Part shown: piece after piece, positions 33,467 through 41,929 of the stretch | Layout of the letters: the number at the start of each line of letters is the position of its first letter | Position numbering within the stretch: position 1 is the stretch's first letter | Assembly: GCA_021324435.1 (NCBI GenBank) | Contig: JAJPIZ010000036.1 | Location: 1-58,815 of the forward strand | Reading direction: 5' to 3' | DNA length: 58,815 nt | From: Anaerolineae bacterium | GTDB lineage: Bacteria > Chloroflexota > Anaerolineae > Anaerolineales > Villigracilaceae | The notes under the pieces: model-generated | Told to the model about the DNA's origin: nothing | Seen by the model: only the letters and a program-made list of their open reading frames with translations | Databases searched by the model: none | Program-made: the position numbers and the translations under genes

Positions 33467-34208
33467 CGTTCAATTGGAGATCATCCACCTCCAGCCATTC
33501 GCTCTGCGAATGCGCCTCCAGTCCCCATCTCAATTTTCCCTGCGGCGTGAAGGCCGCGTATTGATTATCAATCCAGATGACGATTCCCAACGGCGGACGC
33601 GGACTCACAGGCGACTCCAGCACTGAAGCCCCATCCACCCAAAACGCAGACCGGTTCGGACTCCACTCGAGGCGGTAGCGATGCCATTGAGTTACGTCCA
33701 CGCTGATGGTGGCTGAGTCTTCGTCAATCACGCGGCTCAACAATTGCCGCGTCTTCTTCCTTGAGAAGGGGAGCGCGAGACCTGCGGCGATCAACGATAC
33801 ATCAAAGCGCGGACTGCGAAAGACCTGCGCGAGAAAGCCCTGAGCAGGTCTATCATTTCTAAATGACAAGTAATTTTGCGGCGACGCATAGAAGAACCAC
33901 AGCGCGTTTGGGAGGGTGGGTAACTTGAAAAAATTATCTTGAGGGCCAAACGAAAACCCGAACGGATCGTTCCAAAGGCCGAAGCCCCATGTGCCGGGCA
34001 TGACTGCAGATGAGACTCTGGCTTTCAGTTCTAGTGATAAGGGCGGACTGTATGGATATTTTTGACGCGCGATGTGAGCGTGGTTATCAAGCTGGGATAA
34101 ACGGTAGCCGCTCGCGGGTCCGGGTGGAATCGTTAATCGCCAGCCGCGGGGAATCTCCGCGATGGTCGCGTGGCGGGAGAGACGAGGTTTCAGATTCATC
34201 GCATCCAT
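33462..34208 (-). CDS. concanavalin-like (GH16/laminarinase-fold) domain protein
   Basis: 248 residues, no signal peptide or membrane segment. A jelly-roll domain is suggested by TWGFGLWNDPFGFSF, WHRYRLEWSPNRSAFWVDGASVLESP and WLEVDDLQL, the pattern of GH16-like lectin/glucanase folds (drug-free 'DUF1961/LamG-like' look). The catalytic ExDxxE of true GH16 is not visible, so it may only bind carbohydrate. Single gene. Start could also be ATG 34199. Confidence 0.6.
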   Translation of the reverse strand: MDAMNLKPRLSRHATIAEIPRGWRLTIPPGPASGYRLSQLDNHAHIARQKYPYSPPLSLELKARVSSAVMPGTWGFGLWNDPFGFSFGPQDNFFKLPTLPNALWFFYASPQNYLSFRNDRPAQGFLAQVFRSPRFDVSLIAAGLALPFSRKKTRQLLSRVIDEDSATISVDVTQWHRYRLEWSPNRSAFWVDGASVLESPVSPRPPLGIVIWIDNQYAAFTPQGKLRWGLEAHSQSEWLEVDDLQLNV

Positions 34209-34244
34209 GAAATAAAGTATACATCGGTTGCTTGTTAAAATATT

Positions 34245-34271
34245 CCGCCGCTCGATTCGCTCGAACGGCGG
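34245..34271 (-). terminator. hairpin after the DUF5666 gene
   Basis: CCGCCG(CTCGA) and (TCGAA)CGGCGG pair over a short loop, then AATATTTT on the - strand, about 28 bp after the DUF5666 stop. Confidence 0.45.
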
Positions 34272-34298
34272 ACGATTAACGTGAAGTCGTTTGAGACC

Positions 34299-35016
34299 TC
34301 ACGGGGTGGGCATGGCTGTTGGAACTTCTGTAGCGGTCGCGGTGGGAGGCATGCTTCCCGCGCCTGAACCCTCGGGGTGAACCACAATGCCAATCGCTGT
34401 CCAGCCGACGGCGGAAGGATCGCGCGGGGCGATGATGGTCACACGCGAGCCGACGGTTACTTCGCTGCTGCCGGGCAGAATCTTCGTATCGGCGGTCAAT
34501 GTAAAGGTGTAGTCGTTGCCATCCGACGCTTGAATGGTGATGCTCACACCCGGCGTATACTGAGTAACCCATCCCACGCGATGTACGCGAACTGGCTGGC
34601 CGGGAATTGCCATGACTGCGCGGGCGACCAGGTTTCCGCTTCCGTCATCTCTGGCTTGTACCATGGCCTGCATACCGACTTGCAGACTCGCGCTTGATCC
34701 AGTGCGGCCCGGAATCTTGATGCGAGTATCGGAGGTCAGCACAAAGGGCACAGATGAGCCGTCTCTCAAGGTCAGCGTGAGGCTGGATGTATCCACTGCG
34801 GCGATTGTCCCGCGGAAGTTTTGCGGTTTGCCTTTTCCGTGCTCGCCGGCATTTTCAGTGGCTTGCGCGCCGGGCGTCTTTTGCGGACCGGGCGTGAGCG
34901 GCGGGCCGGGAGTCTTCTTCGGGCCTGCTGTGGCAGAGCCGGCAAAGGCCTGTGAAGTGACAAAGAACAGGCTGAGAGCCAGTGTGAGTACAAGCAAGAG
35001 CGGGGTCTTTTTTCAT
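34299..35016 (-). CDS. DUF5666-type secreted protein with an apparent frameshift in the signal peptide
   Basis: The main frame (34299-34997, 232 residues from a TTG) starts inside a hydrophobic signal, then has a PGP-rich linker and two DUF5666-like OB/beta repeats (FRGTIAAVDTSSLTLTLRDG and TPGVSITIQASDGNDYTF). AAAGGAG and an ATG lie upstream at 35016, but that ATG reads a different frame. Dropping one base in the A6 run there would give MKKTPLLLVLTLALSLFF, a perfect signal peptide. So either a one-base indel or a base-call error sits near 35008, or the TTG is used. Downstream partner of the lipoprotein at 35035. Confidence 0.7.
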
Positions 35017-35034
35017 GATTCGATCTCCTTTCAC

Positions 35035-35487
35035 TTACGGTTCGTACGTTACGGTTATTTCAACCGAGGTTTCATTGCCTGTGTCATTGCTGGCAATGAT
35101 CTCGATCAGGTTTGGGCCTTCATCCAGCGCGAGGATGGTTTTGAATTGACCATCGGCGCCGACCAGCAAAATATTGTCGTTCACAGTCACGACCGCGCCC
35201 GCAGAAGCCATTCCGCTCACTTCGATCTGCGGGGTGTTGACCACCGCGCCATCCAGCGGCGAAAGAACTTCCAGCGAAACCGGTCCGCTGTTGGATGGTT
35301 GACCGGTTGAGGGTCCAGCGGGAGCGGTTGCGGGATTCGCGGGTTGCGCGCCGGGCACAGAAGCATCTGTTGGTGCGCTGGCAGGGGGGAGAGTCGCGGG
35401 GGGAATCGGGGTGAGAGTCGGCGAACAGGCTGTGACGCTCAACAGCATGACGGTCAGGAAGGCCAAAACATGCGGGGTATTTTTCAT
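35035..35487 (-). CDS. lipoprotein with an Ig/cadherin-like domain
   Basis: 150 residues. Lipobox Cys at 21, a Pro/Ala/Thr-rich linker (25-68), then one beta-sandwich domain: VSLEVLSPLDGAVVNTPQIEVSG...NGNILL-like core and a final VEITVTYEP. This pattern (glucodextranase B-like or bacterial Ig) is common in surface adhesive proteins. Likely co-transcribed with the DUF5666 gene, whose ribosome binding site follows the stop by a few bases. Confidence 0.75.
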   Translation of the reverse strand: MKNTPHVLAFLTVMLLSVTACSPTLTPIPPATLPPASAPTDASVPGAQPANPATAPAGPSTGQPSNSGPVSLEVLSPLDGAVVNTPQIEVSGMASAGAVVTVNDNILLVGADGQFKTILALDEGPNLIEIIASNDTGNETSVEITVTYEP

Positions 35488-35633
35488 GACATCACCGTAT
35501 CCTGAGTATAGGATTTTGACCGGTCGAATTGGATAGTTCCAATCAACGTGCCGCGTTAAAATTCGGCTCGATGGCCGGAAATCCTGGAGTATTTAACGAT
35601 GCGACGATTGCATTGTTATGGTCAGAACAGTCG

Positions 35634-36545
35634 CTATGCTGTTTTCTTTTTTTCAGACACGCGAGGCACGCGATTGACCAGATAAATTCCAGCGATGATG
35701 ATCGCGCCGCCAAGCAAAACAAGCAAGGTGATCGCCTCGTTCAACAACAGCGCGGCCAGCAGAGTTGTGACCAACGGCTCGATGTTGAGAAACACGCCGA
35801 GTTGCGAGGCGGGCAGGGCCTGTAACGCGTCATACCATGCGATGTACGCCAGGCCGGAACCGAAAATGCCCAACACCAAAATCGCGCCCCAGCCTTTGGC
35901 TGTGATGTTGTGAATCTCGCGTAGACCGGGACCGAAGCCAAAAATCCAAATGTTGGTGAACAGCCAGCCGAGGAGCATCACATAAAACATCATGCGCGCC
36001 GCGGGGTGACGCGCCAACTCGCGCCGCGAAAGGACCGTGTAAATTGCCCAATTCGGCGCGCTGATCAGGACTAACAAATCGCCAATCGTGCCTTCCTTGC
36101 CGGTGAAAAGCGCGGAGAGACTCCCTTTGCTGACAATCAACAAAACGCCAAAAGCGGCCAGTAAAATTCCGCCCACGCGCACCCAGCCGAGTTTTTCCTT
36201 CAGCATCAGCCAGCCGAGCAAAGCGATGAAGACTGGCGTGGTAGCGACGATCCAGGCCGTCGTTGTGGCCTGCGCGGTCTTGAGACCGTTGGCTTGAAGC
36301 CACTGGTGAAAGGTCACGCCGATGAAACCCAGCAAAGCAAAATAAAGCCATTCACTTCTTTCAGGAATGGCAAATTGCTTTCTCAACAAGACTGCCGCGC
36401 CCAGGATGACCACACCCATCGCGAATCTCAACCATACAATTGTGGCAGGCGAGACTTCCTGAAGCGCAATCTTGGTGGCGATGAACGTCGCGCCCCATAC
36501 GACGACGGTAAACACGGCTTCGAGATAGGCAACGGTTTTTGGCAT
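35634..36545 (-). CDS. EamA-family transporter
   Basis: 303 residues from ATG 36545 (AAGGATG upstream; an earlier start at 36572 is possible). Ten helices in two EamA repeats: VVWGATFIATKIALQEVSPATIVWLRF in the first and SGLAYIAWYDALQALPASQLGVFLNIEPLVTTLLA in the second, both classical. Drug/metabolite superfamily exporter, substrate unknown. Divergent from the metallohydrolase gene at 36601. Confidence 0.88.
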   Translation of the reverse strand: MPKTVAYLEAVFTVVVWGATFIATKIALQEVSPATIVWLRFAMGVVILGAAVLLRKQFAIPERSEWLYFALLGFIGVTFHQWLQANGLKTAQATTTAWIVATTPVFIALLGWLMLKEKLGWVRVGGILLAAFGVLLIVSKGSLSALFTGKEGTIGDLLVLISAPNWAIYTVLSRRELARHPAARMMFYVMLLGWLFTNIWIFGFGPGLREIHNITAKGWGAILVLGIFGSGLAYIAWYDALQALPASQLGVFLNIEPLVTTLLAALLLNEAITLLVLLGGAIIIAGIYLVNRVPRVSEKKKTA

Positions 36546-36600
36546 GTGTTCATCCTTTGGCAAGATAATCAATTATAATATCTCCCTCGGAGGCTTCTTC

Positions 36601-37254
36601 ATGGAAATTACCTGGTACGGACATTCATGTTTCCGTCTCGCCGAGCGCAGTATGGCAACGGTGGTGACGGATCCGTTCGACAGCAAATCAATCGGCTATT
36701 CGCCGCTCAAACTCAAAGCGGATATTGTCACAGTCAGTCACGACGCGCCGGGACACAACAACACGGATGCGGTCAAAGGCGCGGAGCATATCATTGACGG
36801 CCCTGGCGAGTTCGAGATTGGCGGTGTGTTTATCACGGGTGTGCAAACCGACAGCGGCGGTTCAAATAAGAAAGCCAGGGATCAAGTCCGCAATACGTTA
36901 TATGTGTTTGATTACGATGGCATCACGGTCGCGCATTTGGGCGATCTTAAGCAGGCCCCGTCTCAGGCTGAGATAGACGCTCTGGGTAACGTGAACGTGG
37001 CCTTGGTCCCGGTGGGAGGCGGCGGCGGACTCAACGCCGCGAAAGCCGCCGAGGTGATCAGTCTGCTTGAGCCAAATATTGTCATCCCGATGCACTACTC
37101 CACACCGGCTGTCAAAGTGACGCTTGATTCGCTCAACAAATTTTTGAAAGAGATGGGGTTGAGCAAGCAAGAATCCCAGCCTTCTCTTAAGGTCACGCGC
37201 TCGGGCCTGCCGGAAGAAACGCACGTCGTCGTTTTGGATTATCAACGCGAGTAA
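36601..37254 (+). CDS. MBL-fold metal-dependent hydrolase (UPF0173/UlaG-like)
   Basis: 217 residues from ATG 36601 after CGGAGG. WYGHSCFRL at the start, TVSHDAPGHNN in place of HxHxDH, AHLGDL and VIPMHYSTP near the end give a metallo-beta-lactamase fold of the UPF0173/UlaG branch with altered metal ligands. The physiological substrate is unknown. The small gene at 37259 follows after 4 bp. Confidence 0.82.
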   Translation: MEITWYGHSCFRLAERSMATVVTDPFDSKSIGYSPLKLKADIVTVSHDAPGHNNTDAVKGAEHIIDGPGEFEIGGVFITGVQTDSGGSNKKARDQVRNTLYVFDYDGITVAHLGDLKQAPSQAEIDALGNVNVALVPVGGGGGLNAAKAAEVISLLEPNIVIPMHYSTPAVKVTLDSLNKFLKEMGLSKQESQPSLKVTRSGLPEETHVVVLDYQRE

Positions 37255-37258
37255 AGCC

Positions 37259-37561
37259 GTGTCTGTCAAAGTCATCATGACCTGGGACATCGCCTCCGAG
37301 CACGAACAGGAATATTTCGAGTTCGTCATCGGGGAATGGGTGCCGGGTGTTCAACGCCTTGGCCTTCAGCCGGTGGATGCGTGGGCCACGGTCTTCGGAT
37401 CGTATCCGCAGATTCAGGTTGGTTTGCTGGCAGACGACGCCGCGTCAGCGCGCAAGATCATGGCATCCAAAGATTGGGGCGCGCTCGAAGATCGCCTGCT
37501 GACTTTCGTTCAAAACTTTTCATATAAAGTCGTGCCGGCCCGCAACGGTTTTCAATTCTAG
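37259..37561 (+). CDS. dimeric alpha/beta-barrel-like small protein
   Basis: 100 residues from a GTG 4 bp after the MBL gene. Not assigned to a named family. The order beta-alpha-beta-beta-alpha-beta with VKVIMTWDI, IGEWVPGVQRLG, QIQVGLLADD and LEDRLLTFVQNF suggests a ferredoxin-like/DABB fold. Cytoplasmic; coupled to the MBL hydrolase. Confidence 0.65.
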   Translation: MSVKVIMTWDIASEHEQEYFEFVIGEWVPGVQRLGLQPVDAWATVFGSYPQIQVGLLADDAASARKIMASKDWGALEDRLLTFVQNFSYKVVPARNGFQF

Positions 37562-37604
37562 TTGTCATTGCGGGCCGCGAGCGTAACGAATGGCGTGGCA
37601 ATCC
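37562..37604 (+). repeat. intergenic repeat (TCATTGCGGGCCGCGAGCG type)
   Basis: TCATTGCGGGCCGCGAGCGT followed by AACGAATGGCGTGGCAATCC has the form of the dispersed TCATTGCGAG...GCAATC palindromic repeats known from many genomes. It fills the gap and may supply the false upstream start codon at 37590. Confidence 0.4.
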
Positions 37605-40097
37605 ATGAAACCCACACAAACTCATTGGCGCTGGTTCTTTCTCTTGGCGGCTCTCTCTGCGGGAGCCGCCTTCGTTGCATTGATCTTTGTGCCGCGCGAA
37701 GGGAATGGTTTTTCGCTTTCGCGTCTGGCTTTGCTCTCTATTCTCTTTTCATTTTGCATTTTATGGATTTATTTTGCGGTCCGCCTGCCAGGTGGACTTG
37801 ATCGCTTTGCGCGTCCATCTGTCATATTGATTACCTCGCTTCTTTCCTTGACCTTAGCCGGCTCGCTGTTCTTTTTACGCTACCTCTCCCCGGAGCGTTC
37901 CCTGCCTTACTTCCAACGCCTCAGCCCACTTCTGTTCCATCTGCTGACTGTGTGCCTTCTCACTTCTTTCTTCTTTCTTTTCGTTCATTTTGGGATTCAT
38001 CGGGAAAATCTTTTGCAACGCAAGACGATCTTGCAACCTGCTATCACTGCTTTCAGCCTCCTGCTTTCTGTATTTATCTTTATCTCCCTCACTCGCCTCG
38101 GCCTGACTCCTGACACAGCCTACTGGGGCGAACCCGGAGTCCCGGTCATGGGCTGGCAACTGGGGCTGGCTCTCCTCGGCGGCATTATTGTTTTGTGTGT
38201 TTCACTCTATCTCCTCTCTTTCTCTCCGCCTGTGTTCGCAGAAAACGGGGGGAGACGGAGGGGGGCCGGGGATGAGGGCAAACACCTCGACTTTATTTTG
38301 CCGGTGTTCATCTGGCTTTTAGCGATCATCATCTGGCTAAATGTCCCAATCAATGTAATGCAAAACAGTTTCTACGCGCCGATGAACGCACCGACCTTTC
38401 AGCCCTTTCCAAATTCCGACGCGGGCTATTACGACTCGATGGCTCACAGCCTGCTTATCGGTTACCCCTATCAGGGCGACATTCCCACTCGTCCGCTTTA
38501 CATTGTTTTGTTGGCGGTCTTGCACTTGATTGTTGGCGAACGCTATGACTTGATCATTGCCGGCCAGACTCTTGTACTCGCTTTGATTCCGGTCGTTTTG
38601 TATTTTCTCGGAAAGAAAATACACAGTCGCCCCGCGGGCGTGATTGTTGCCATGTTTGCCATCTTCCGTGAGTGGACGACTTTGCTTATTTCATCCAACA
38701 CCCGCGTCTCGGATACCAAGACTCTGCTCGTGGATTTGCCGACTCTCTTGCTGATTCTGCTGGCTTGTCTGTTCGCTCTGCGCTGGCTCGAACGCAGAAA
38801 CTGGACGAGCGCGCTGGCGGCTGGCGGCATGTTCGGGTTGTTATTGCTTCTGCGGACGCAATCGTTATTGATTCTGCCCTTCGCCCTCCTCATCGCTTTC
38901 CTCGCCCTCGGCTGGAAAAGCAGGAATAACTTCTTACTTCTCACTCCTTCCTTTTTTCTTGGCGTCCTCGTTTCGGTCGCGCCCTGGTTGATTCACAACT
39001 ACCTCGTCAGCGGCCACATTACGTTCGATGCGCCGTTTCAATATCAGGTGATTGCCAGCCAGTATCAATACACCGGCAACCTCGATCTGGGAAGCATCGA
39101 ATTGCAGGGGAAGAGCGTCTTTGGTATTTTGCTGACCTTTACCCTCAAAGATCCCAAGTTTGTGTTTGGTTTTATTGCAACTCATTTCTTCGCCACACAG
39201 ATCAATGGCCTGTTGGCCCTGCCGTTGATCGAAAAATATAATGGTATCTCCGCTCCCATCGATCTTTACTGGATGACGTGGGACGGCCATCTCGAGTGGT
39301 ACAACCTTTTGTTGATAGTTTTTTATCTCGCCGTCATTGCCATCGGCCTCGGCGCGGCATGGAAACGTTTGCGCTGGCTTGGCCTGATGCCCTTGGCTTT
39401 CTCTCTCGGTTACTCGCTTGCGAACGGTATCGGTCGTTTCTCCGGCTGGCGCTATGATCTGCCTGCCGACTGGATCGCCTATTTTTATTTTGGCATCGGT
39501 GCGGCAGAAATCTTTGCAACTGTCGCTTTGCTGTTTGGCGCGGCAGGCGAGAAAATCTTTACTCAAGTTCAAGTCAGGGAAGCGCCCGCTCCAAAATGGA
39601 CTCAAGGTCTCTTGCTGGCTGGTATCTTCGCCCTCATCAGTGCATTGCCGTGGATGGCCGAAGGAATCGCCTCGCCTCGCTATGTGAACCAAACTTCGCG
39701 GGCGATGATCGCGGAGCTTTCCAGTTCACGCGTTGTTCAGGAACTCGGTGTGAATCAGGCTCAAATCGAATCGTTTATTACACAGCCGCAATCCGTTCTG
39801 CAGATCGGACGTGTTTTGTATCCGCGTTTCTTTACTCGCAACACCGGCATCTCATCGTCTCATCCATGGCCTGCGTATGCGCCGCGCGATTTTCCGCGCA
39901 TGGGTTTCTTGCTCCTCAATCAAAACAGCTCTAATGCTCTTTTCTCATCGAAGCAAATTCCCGATCCATTTCCCCAGGCCGCAGATGCCATTGTTATCGG
40001 ATGTCAACGCGATGGATACCTCGAAGCCCGCTTGATCCTTTTTCCTGACTCTGACATTGCTTACCTCAGCGCGCCTCTCACGGAACCATGTCCCTAA
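37605..40097 (+). CDS. polytopic membrane protein, GT39/PMT-like glycosyltransferase
   Basis: 830 residues from ATG 37605 (an ATG at 37590 lies in a repeat). About 14-16 membrane helices and a long outside loop. NSDAGYYDSMAHSLLIGYPYQGD (about 270-292) resembles the DxE/DD-containing first loop of GT-C glycosyltransferases, and the helical bundle and SNTRVSDTKTLLVDLP fit ArnT/PMT-like enzymes. A stretch around residue 207-222 (FAENGGRRRGAGDEG) looks like an inserted repeat between helices. Lipid-linked sugar transferase is the likely role; acceptor unknown. Confidence 0.65.
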   Translation: MKPTQTHWRWFFLLAALSAGAAFVALIFVPREGNGFSLSRLALLSILFSFCILWIYFAVRLPGGLDRFARPSVILITSLLSLTLAGSLFFLRYLSPERSLPYFQRLSPLLFHLLTVCLLTSFFFLFVHFGIHRENLLQRKTILQPAITAFSLLLSVFIFISLTRLGLTPDTAYWGEPGVPVMGWQLGLALLGGIIVLCVSLYLLSFSPPVFAENGGRRRGAGDEGKHLDFILPVFIWLLAIIIWLNVPINVMQNSFYAPMNAPTFQPFPNSDAGYYDSMAHSLLIGYPYQGDIPTRPLYIVLLAVLHLIVGERYDLIIAGQTLVLALIPVVLYFLGKKIHSRPAGVIVAMFAIFREWTTLLISSNTRVSDTKTLLVDLPTLLLILLACLFALRWLERRNWTSALAAGGMFGLLLLLRTQSLLILPFALLIAFLALGWKSRNNFLLLTPSFFLGVLVSVAPWLIHNYLVSGHITFDAPFQYQVIASQYQYTGNLDLGSIELQGKSVFGILLTFTLKDPKFVFGFIATHFFATQINGLLALPLIEKYNGISAPIDLYWMTWDGHLEWYNLLLIVFYLAVIAIGLGAAWKRLRWLGLMPLAFSLGYSLANGIGRFSGWRYDLPADWIAYFYFGIGAAEIFATVALLFGAAGEKIFTQVQVREAPAPKWTQGLLLAGIFALISALPWMAEGIASPRYVNQTSRAMIAELSSSRVVQELGVNQAQIESFITQPQSVLQIGRVLYPRFFTRNTGISSSHPWPAYAPRDFPRMGFLLLNQNSSNALFSSKQIPDPFPQAADAIVIGCQRDGYLEARLILFPDSDIAYLSAPLTEPCP

Positions 40098-40132
40098 ACA
40101 CTGTCCACTGTATACTGATTACTGATTACTGA
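40098..40132 (+). repeat. heptanucleotide repeat upstream of mutY
   Basis: ACACTGT, CCACTGT, ATACTGA, TTACTGA, TTACTGA: five 7-mers in tandem, filling the gap between the glycosyltransferase and mutY. Confidence 0.75.
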
Positions 40133-40136
40133 ATCA

Positions 40137-41171
40137 ATGTCCCGCCTCGCCCCTCGACTATTAAACTGGTACCGTCAAAACAAGCGGACTCTTCCCTGGC
40201 GCGATCACCCCAATCCGTACGCGGTGTGGGTCTCGGAGATCATGCTCCAGCAAACGCGCGTCGAGACGGTCATCCCATACTTTGAGCGTTGGATGAAGCA
40301 GTTTCCAACGATCAAAGATTTGGCCGCGGCTTCCGAGCAAGATGTTTTGAATGTATGGGAGGGACTTGGCTATTATTCTCGCGCACGCAATTTGCACAAA
40401 GCCGCAAAGATCATCACCGAACAATATGGTGGTCAACTGCCGCGTGATTTGGACTCGCTTCGCCAACTTCCCGGCATTGGGCGTTACTCGGTTGGCGCGA
40501 TTGCCTCGATGGCTTTCGGCCTCGACGAGCCGACTCTGGACGGCAATGTCCGCCGCGTGCTTACGCGTCTTTTTGATGTGAGCGAGCCTGCAGACTCTTC
40601 TGCAGGCGAAAGGATTTTATGGAATCTCGCGGCTGTGCATTTGCCCAAAGGCCAAGCAGGCGATTACAACCAGGCGTTGATGGATTTAGGCGCGACGATT
40701 TGTTTGCCGAAGAATCCGCGTTGCCTGATTTGTCCGTTGATGGAAACGTGTAAAGCGCGCCAACTTGGGATTCAAGAAAAACGTCCGGTGATGAAGCCGA
40801 AGAAAGAAACGCCTCATTATGTCCATGTGGCCGCCGTCATCGTTCGGCGCGGACGAGTCTTGCTGGCAAAGCGTCCGCCGAAGGGGCTGCTCGGAGGGAT
40901 GTGGGAGTTCCCGAATGCGCGCGTGAACGGCGATCCGGCCAGGGAGTTGGTCAAGGCTATTGAAACGGCGACCCGTTTAAAGGTCAGGAGAAAAGATGCG
41001 TTTGGCTTGGTGGATCATGCATATTCGCATTTCAGCCTCACGGTCCACGCCTTTCGCGCGGATTTGGTTTCGATGTCCAAAAATGAAAATCTGAAGTGGG
41101 TGAGGGTGGCGGAGTTGGAAGATTATCCGATGGGTAGAATTGACAGGCAAATTGCGCGACAATTGGGGTGA
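40137..41171 (+). CDS. mutY: A/G-specific adenine DNA glycosylase
   Basis: 344 residues. EIMLQQTRVETVIPYFERWM is the MutY helix, LPGIGRYSVGAIASMAFG the helix-hairpin-helix with catalytic Asp in PTLDGNVRRV, and CLPKNPRCLICPLMETC the 4Fe-4S loop (C-x6-C-x2-C-x5-C). The C-terminal ~115 residues form the NUDIX-like 8-oxoG sensor (LLAKRPPKGLLGGMWEFPNA). Removes A opposite 8-oxoG. Its last bases overlap the pcm start. Confidence 0.95.
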   Translation: MSRLAPRLLNWYRQNKRTLPWRDHPNPYAVWVSEIMLQQTRVETVIPYFERWMKQFPTIKDLAAASEQDVLNVWEGLGYYSRARNLHKAAKIITEQYGGQLPRDLDSLRQLPGIGRYSVGAIASMAFGLDEPTLDGNVRRVLTRLFDVSEPADSSAGERILWNLAAVHLPKGQAGDYNQALMDLGATICLPKNPRCLICPLMETCKARQLGIQEKRPVMKPKKETPHYVHVAAVIVRRGRVLLAKRPPKGLLGGMWEFPNARVNGDPARELVKAIETATRLKVRRKDAFGLVDHAYSHFSLTVHAFRADLVSMSKNENLKWVRVAELEDYPMGRIDRQIARQLG

Positions 41172-41836
41172 TGAAAGAACCGGCGGCAAAGTCGTTTGAC
41201 TTTGCATTAGAACGCCATCTGATGGTCGAAGAGCAGATCGCGCGGCGCGGGCTGCATAACCCGCGTCTGCTGGCCGCGTTCGAAAGCGTGCCGCGTCATT
41301 TGTTCGTTCCCGAGGAACTGCGCTACGCGGCGTATGATGATTCTGCTCTACCGATTGGTTTTGGACAAACGATTTCCCAGCCTTATATTGTGGCTTTGAT
41401 GACCAGCCTTTTGGAATTGCAGGGCGATGAGCGCGTGCTGGAAGTGGGCACGGGTTCGGGTTATCAGGCGGCGATCCTCGCGCATTTGGCGCGCGAGGTC
41501 TTCACGATTGAATTTGACAACAGACTGGCATCGCGGGCGGAGGAAGTTTTGCGGACGCTTGGCCTCGCCAATGTGCATGTGTTTACAGGTGATGGCTCAC
41601 TGGGCTGGCCGGTGGCCGCGCCATTCATGGGCATTGTGGTCTCGGCGGCCGCCCCGCAAGTGCCCAAGCCGCTGATGGAACAACTGGCTGACGGCGGTCG
41701 GCTGATCCTGCCGGTCAACACGTTGCGGCATCAATTGCTGGAATTATGGATTCGTCATGGCGAGCATTTCTCGCGTCAGGTGATTACGAGCGTGAAGTTT
41801 GTGCCTCTGCGCGGGGAATATGGAAGAAAAAAGTAA
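41171..41836 (+). CDS. pcm: protein-L-isoaspartate O-methyltransferase
   Basis: 221 residues from ATG 41171, overlapping the mutY stop. MVEEQIARRGLHNPRLLAAFESVPRHLFVP and DDSALPIGFGQTISQPYIVALM are the PCMT signature blocks, and VLEVGTGSGYQAAIL is the SAM site. Repairs isoaspartyl damage in proteins. Ends at a strong bidirectional hairpin. Confidence 0.95.
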   Translation: MKEPAAKSFDFALERHLMVEEQIARRGLHNPRLLAAFESVPRHLFVPEELRYAAYDDSALPIGFGQTISQPYIVALMTSLLELQGDERVLEVGTGSGYQAAILAHLAREVFTIEFDNRLASRAEEVLRTLGLANVHVFTGDGSLGWPVAAPFMGIVVSAAAPQVPKPLMEQLADGGRLILPVNTLRHQLLELWIRHGEHFSRQVITSVKFVPLRGEYGRKK

Positions 41837-41879
41837 GCCCCCGCCCGTCCACCCGCAAACTGCGGCGGCAAGCGGGACG

Positions 41880-41918
41880 CCCTCCCCATTTTTGACCTTT
41901 GGTCAAAAATGGGGAGGG
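41880..41918. terminator. bidirectional hairpin between pcm and RNase J (G/C-rich repeat family)
   Basis: CCCTCCCCATTTTTGACC and GGTCAAAAATGGGGAGGG pair perfectly (18 bp) around TTT, between convergent genes. The same CCCTCCCCATTTT...AAAATGGGGAGGG design recurs at 43837-43869 and, altered, inside hemW at 52633-52663. Confidence 0.75.
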
Positions 41919-41929
41919 ATGGGGTAGGG

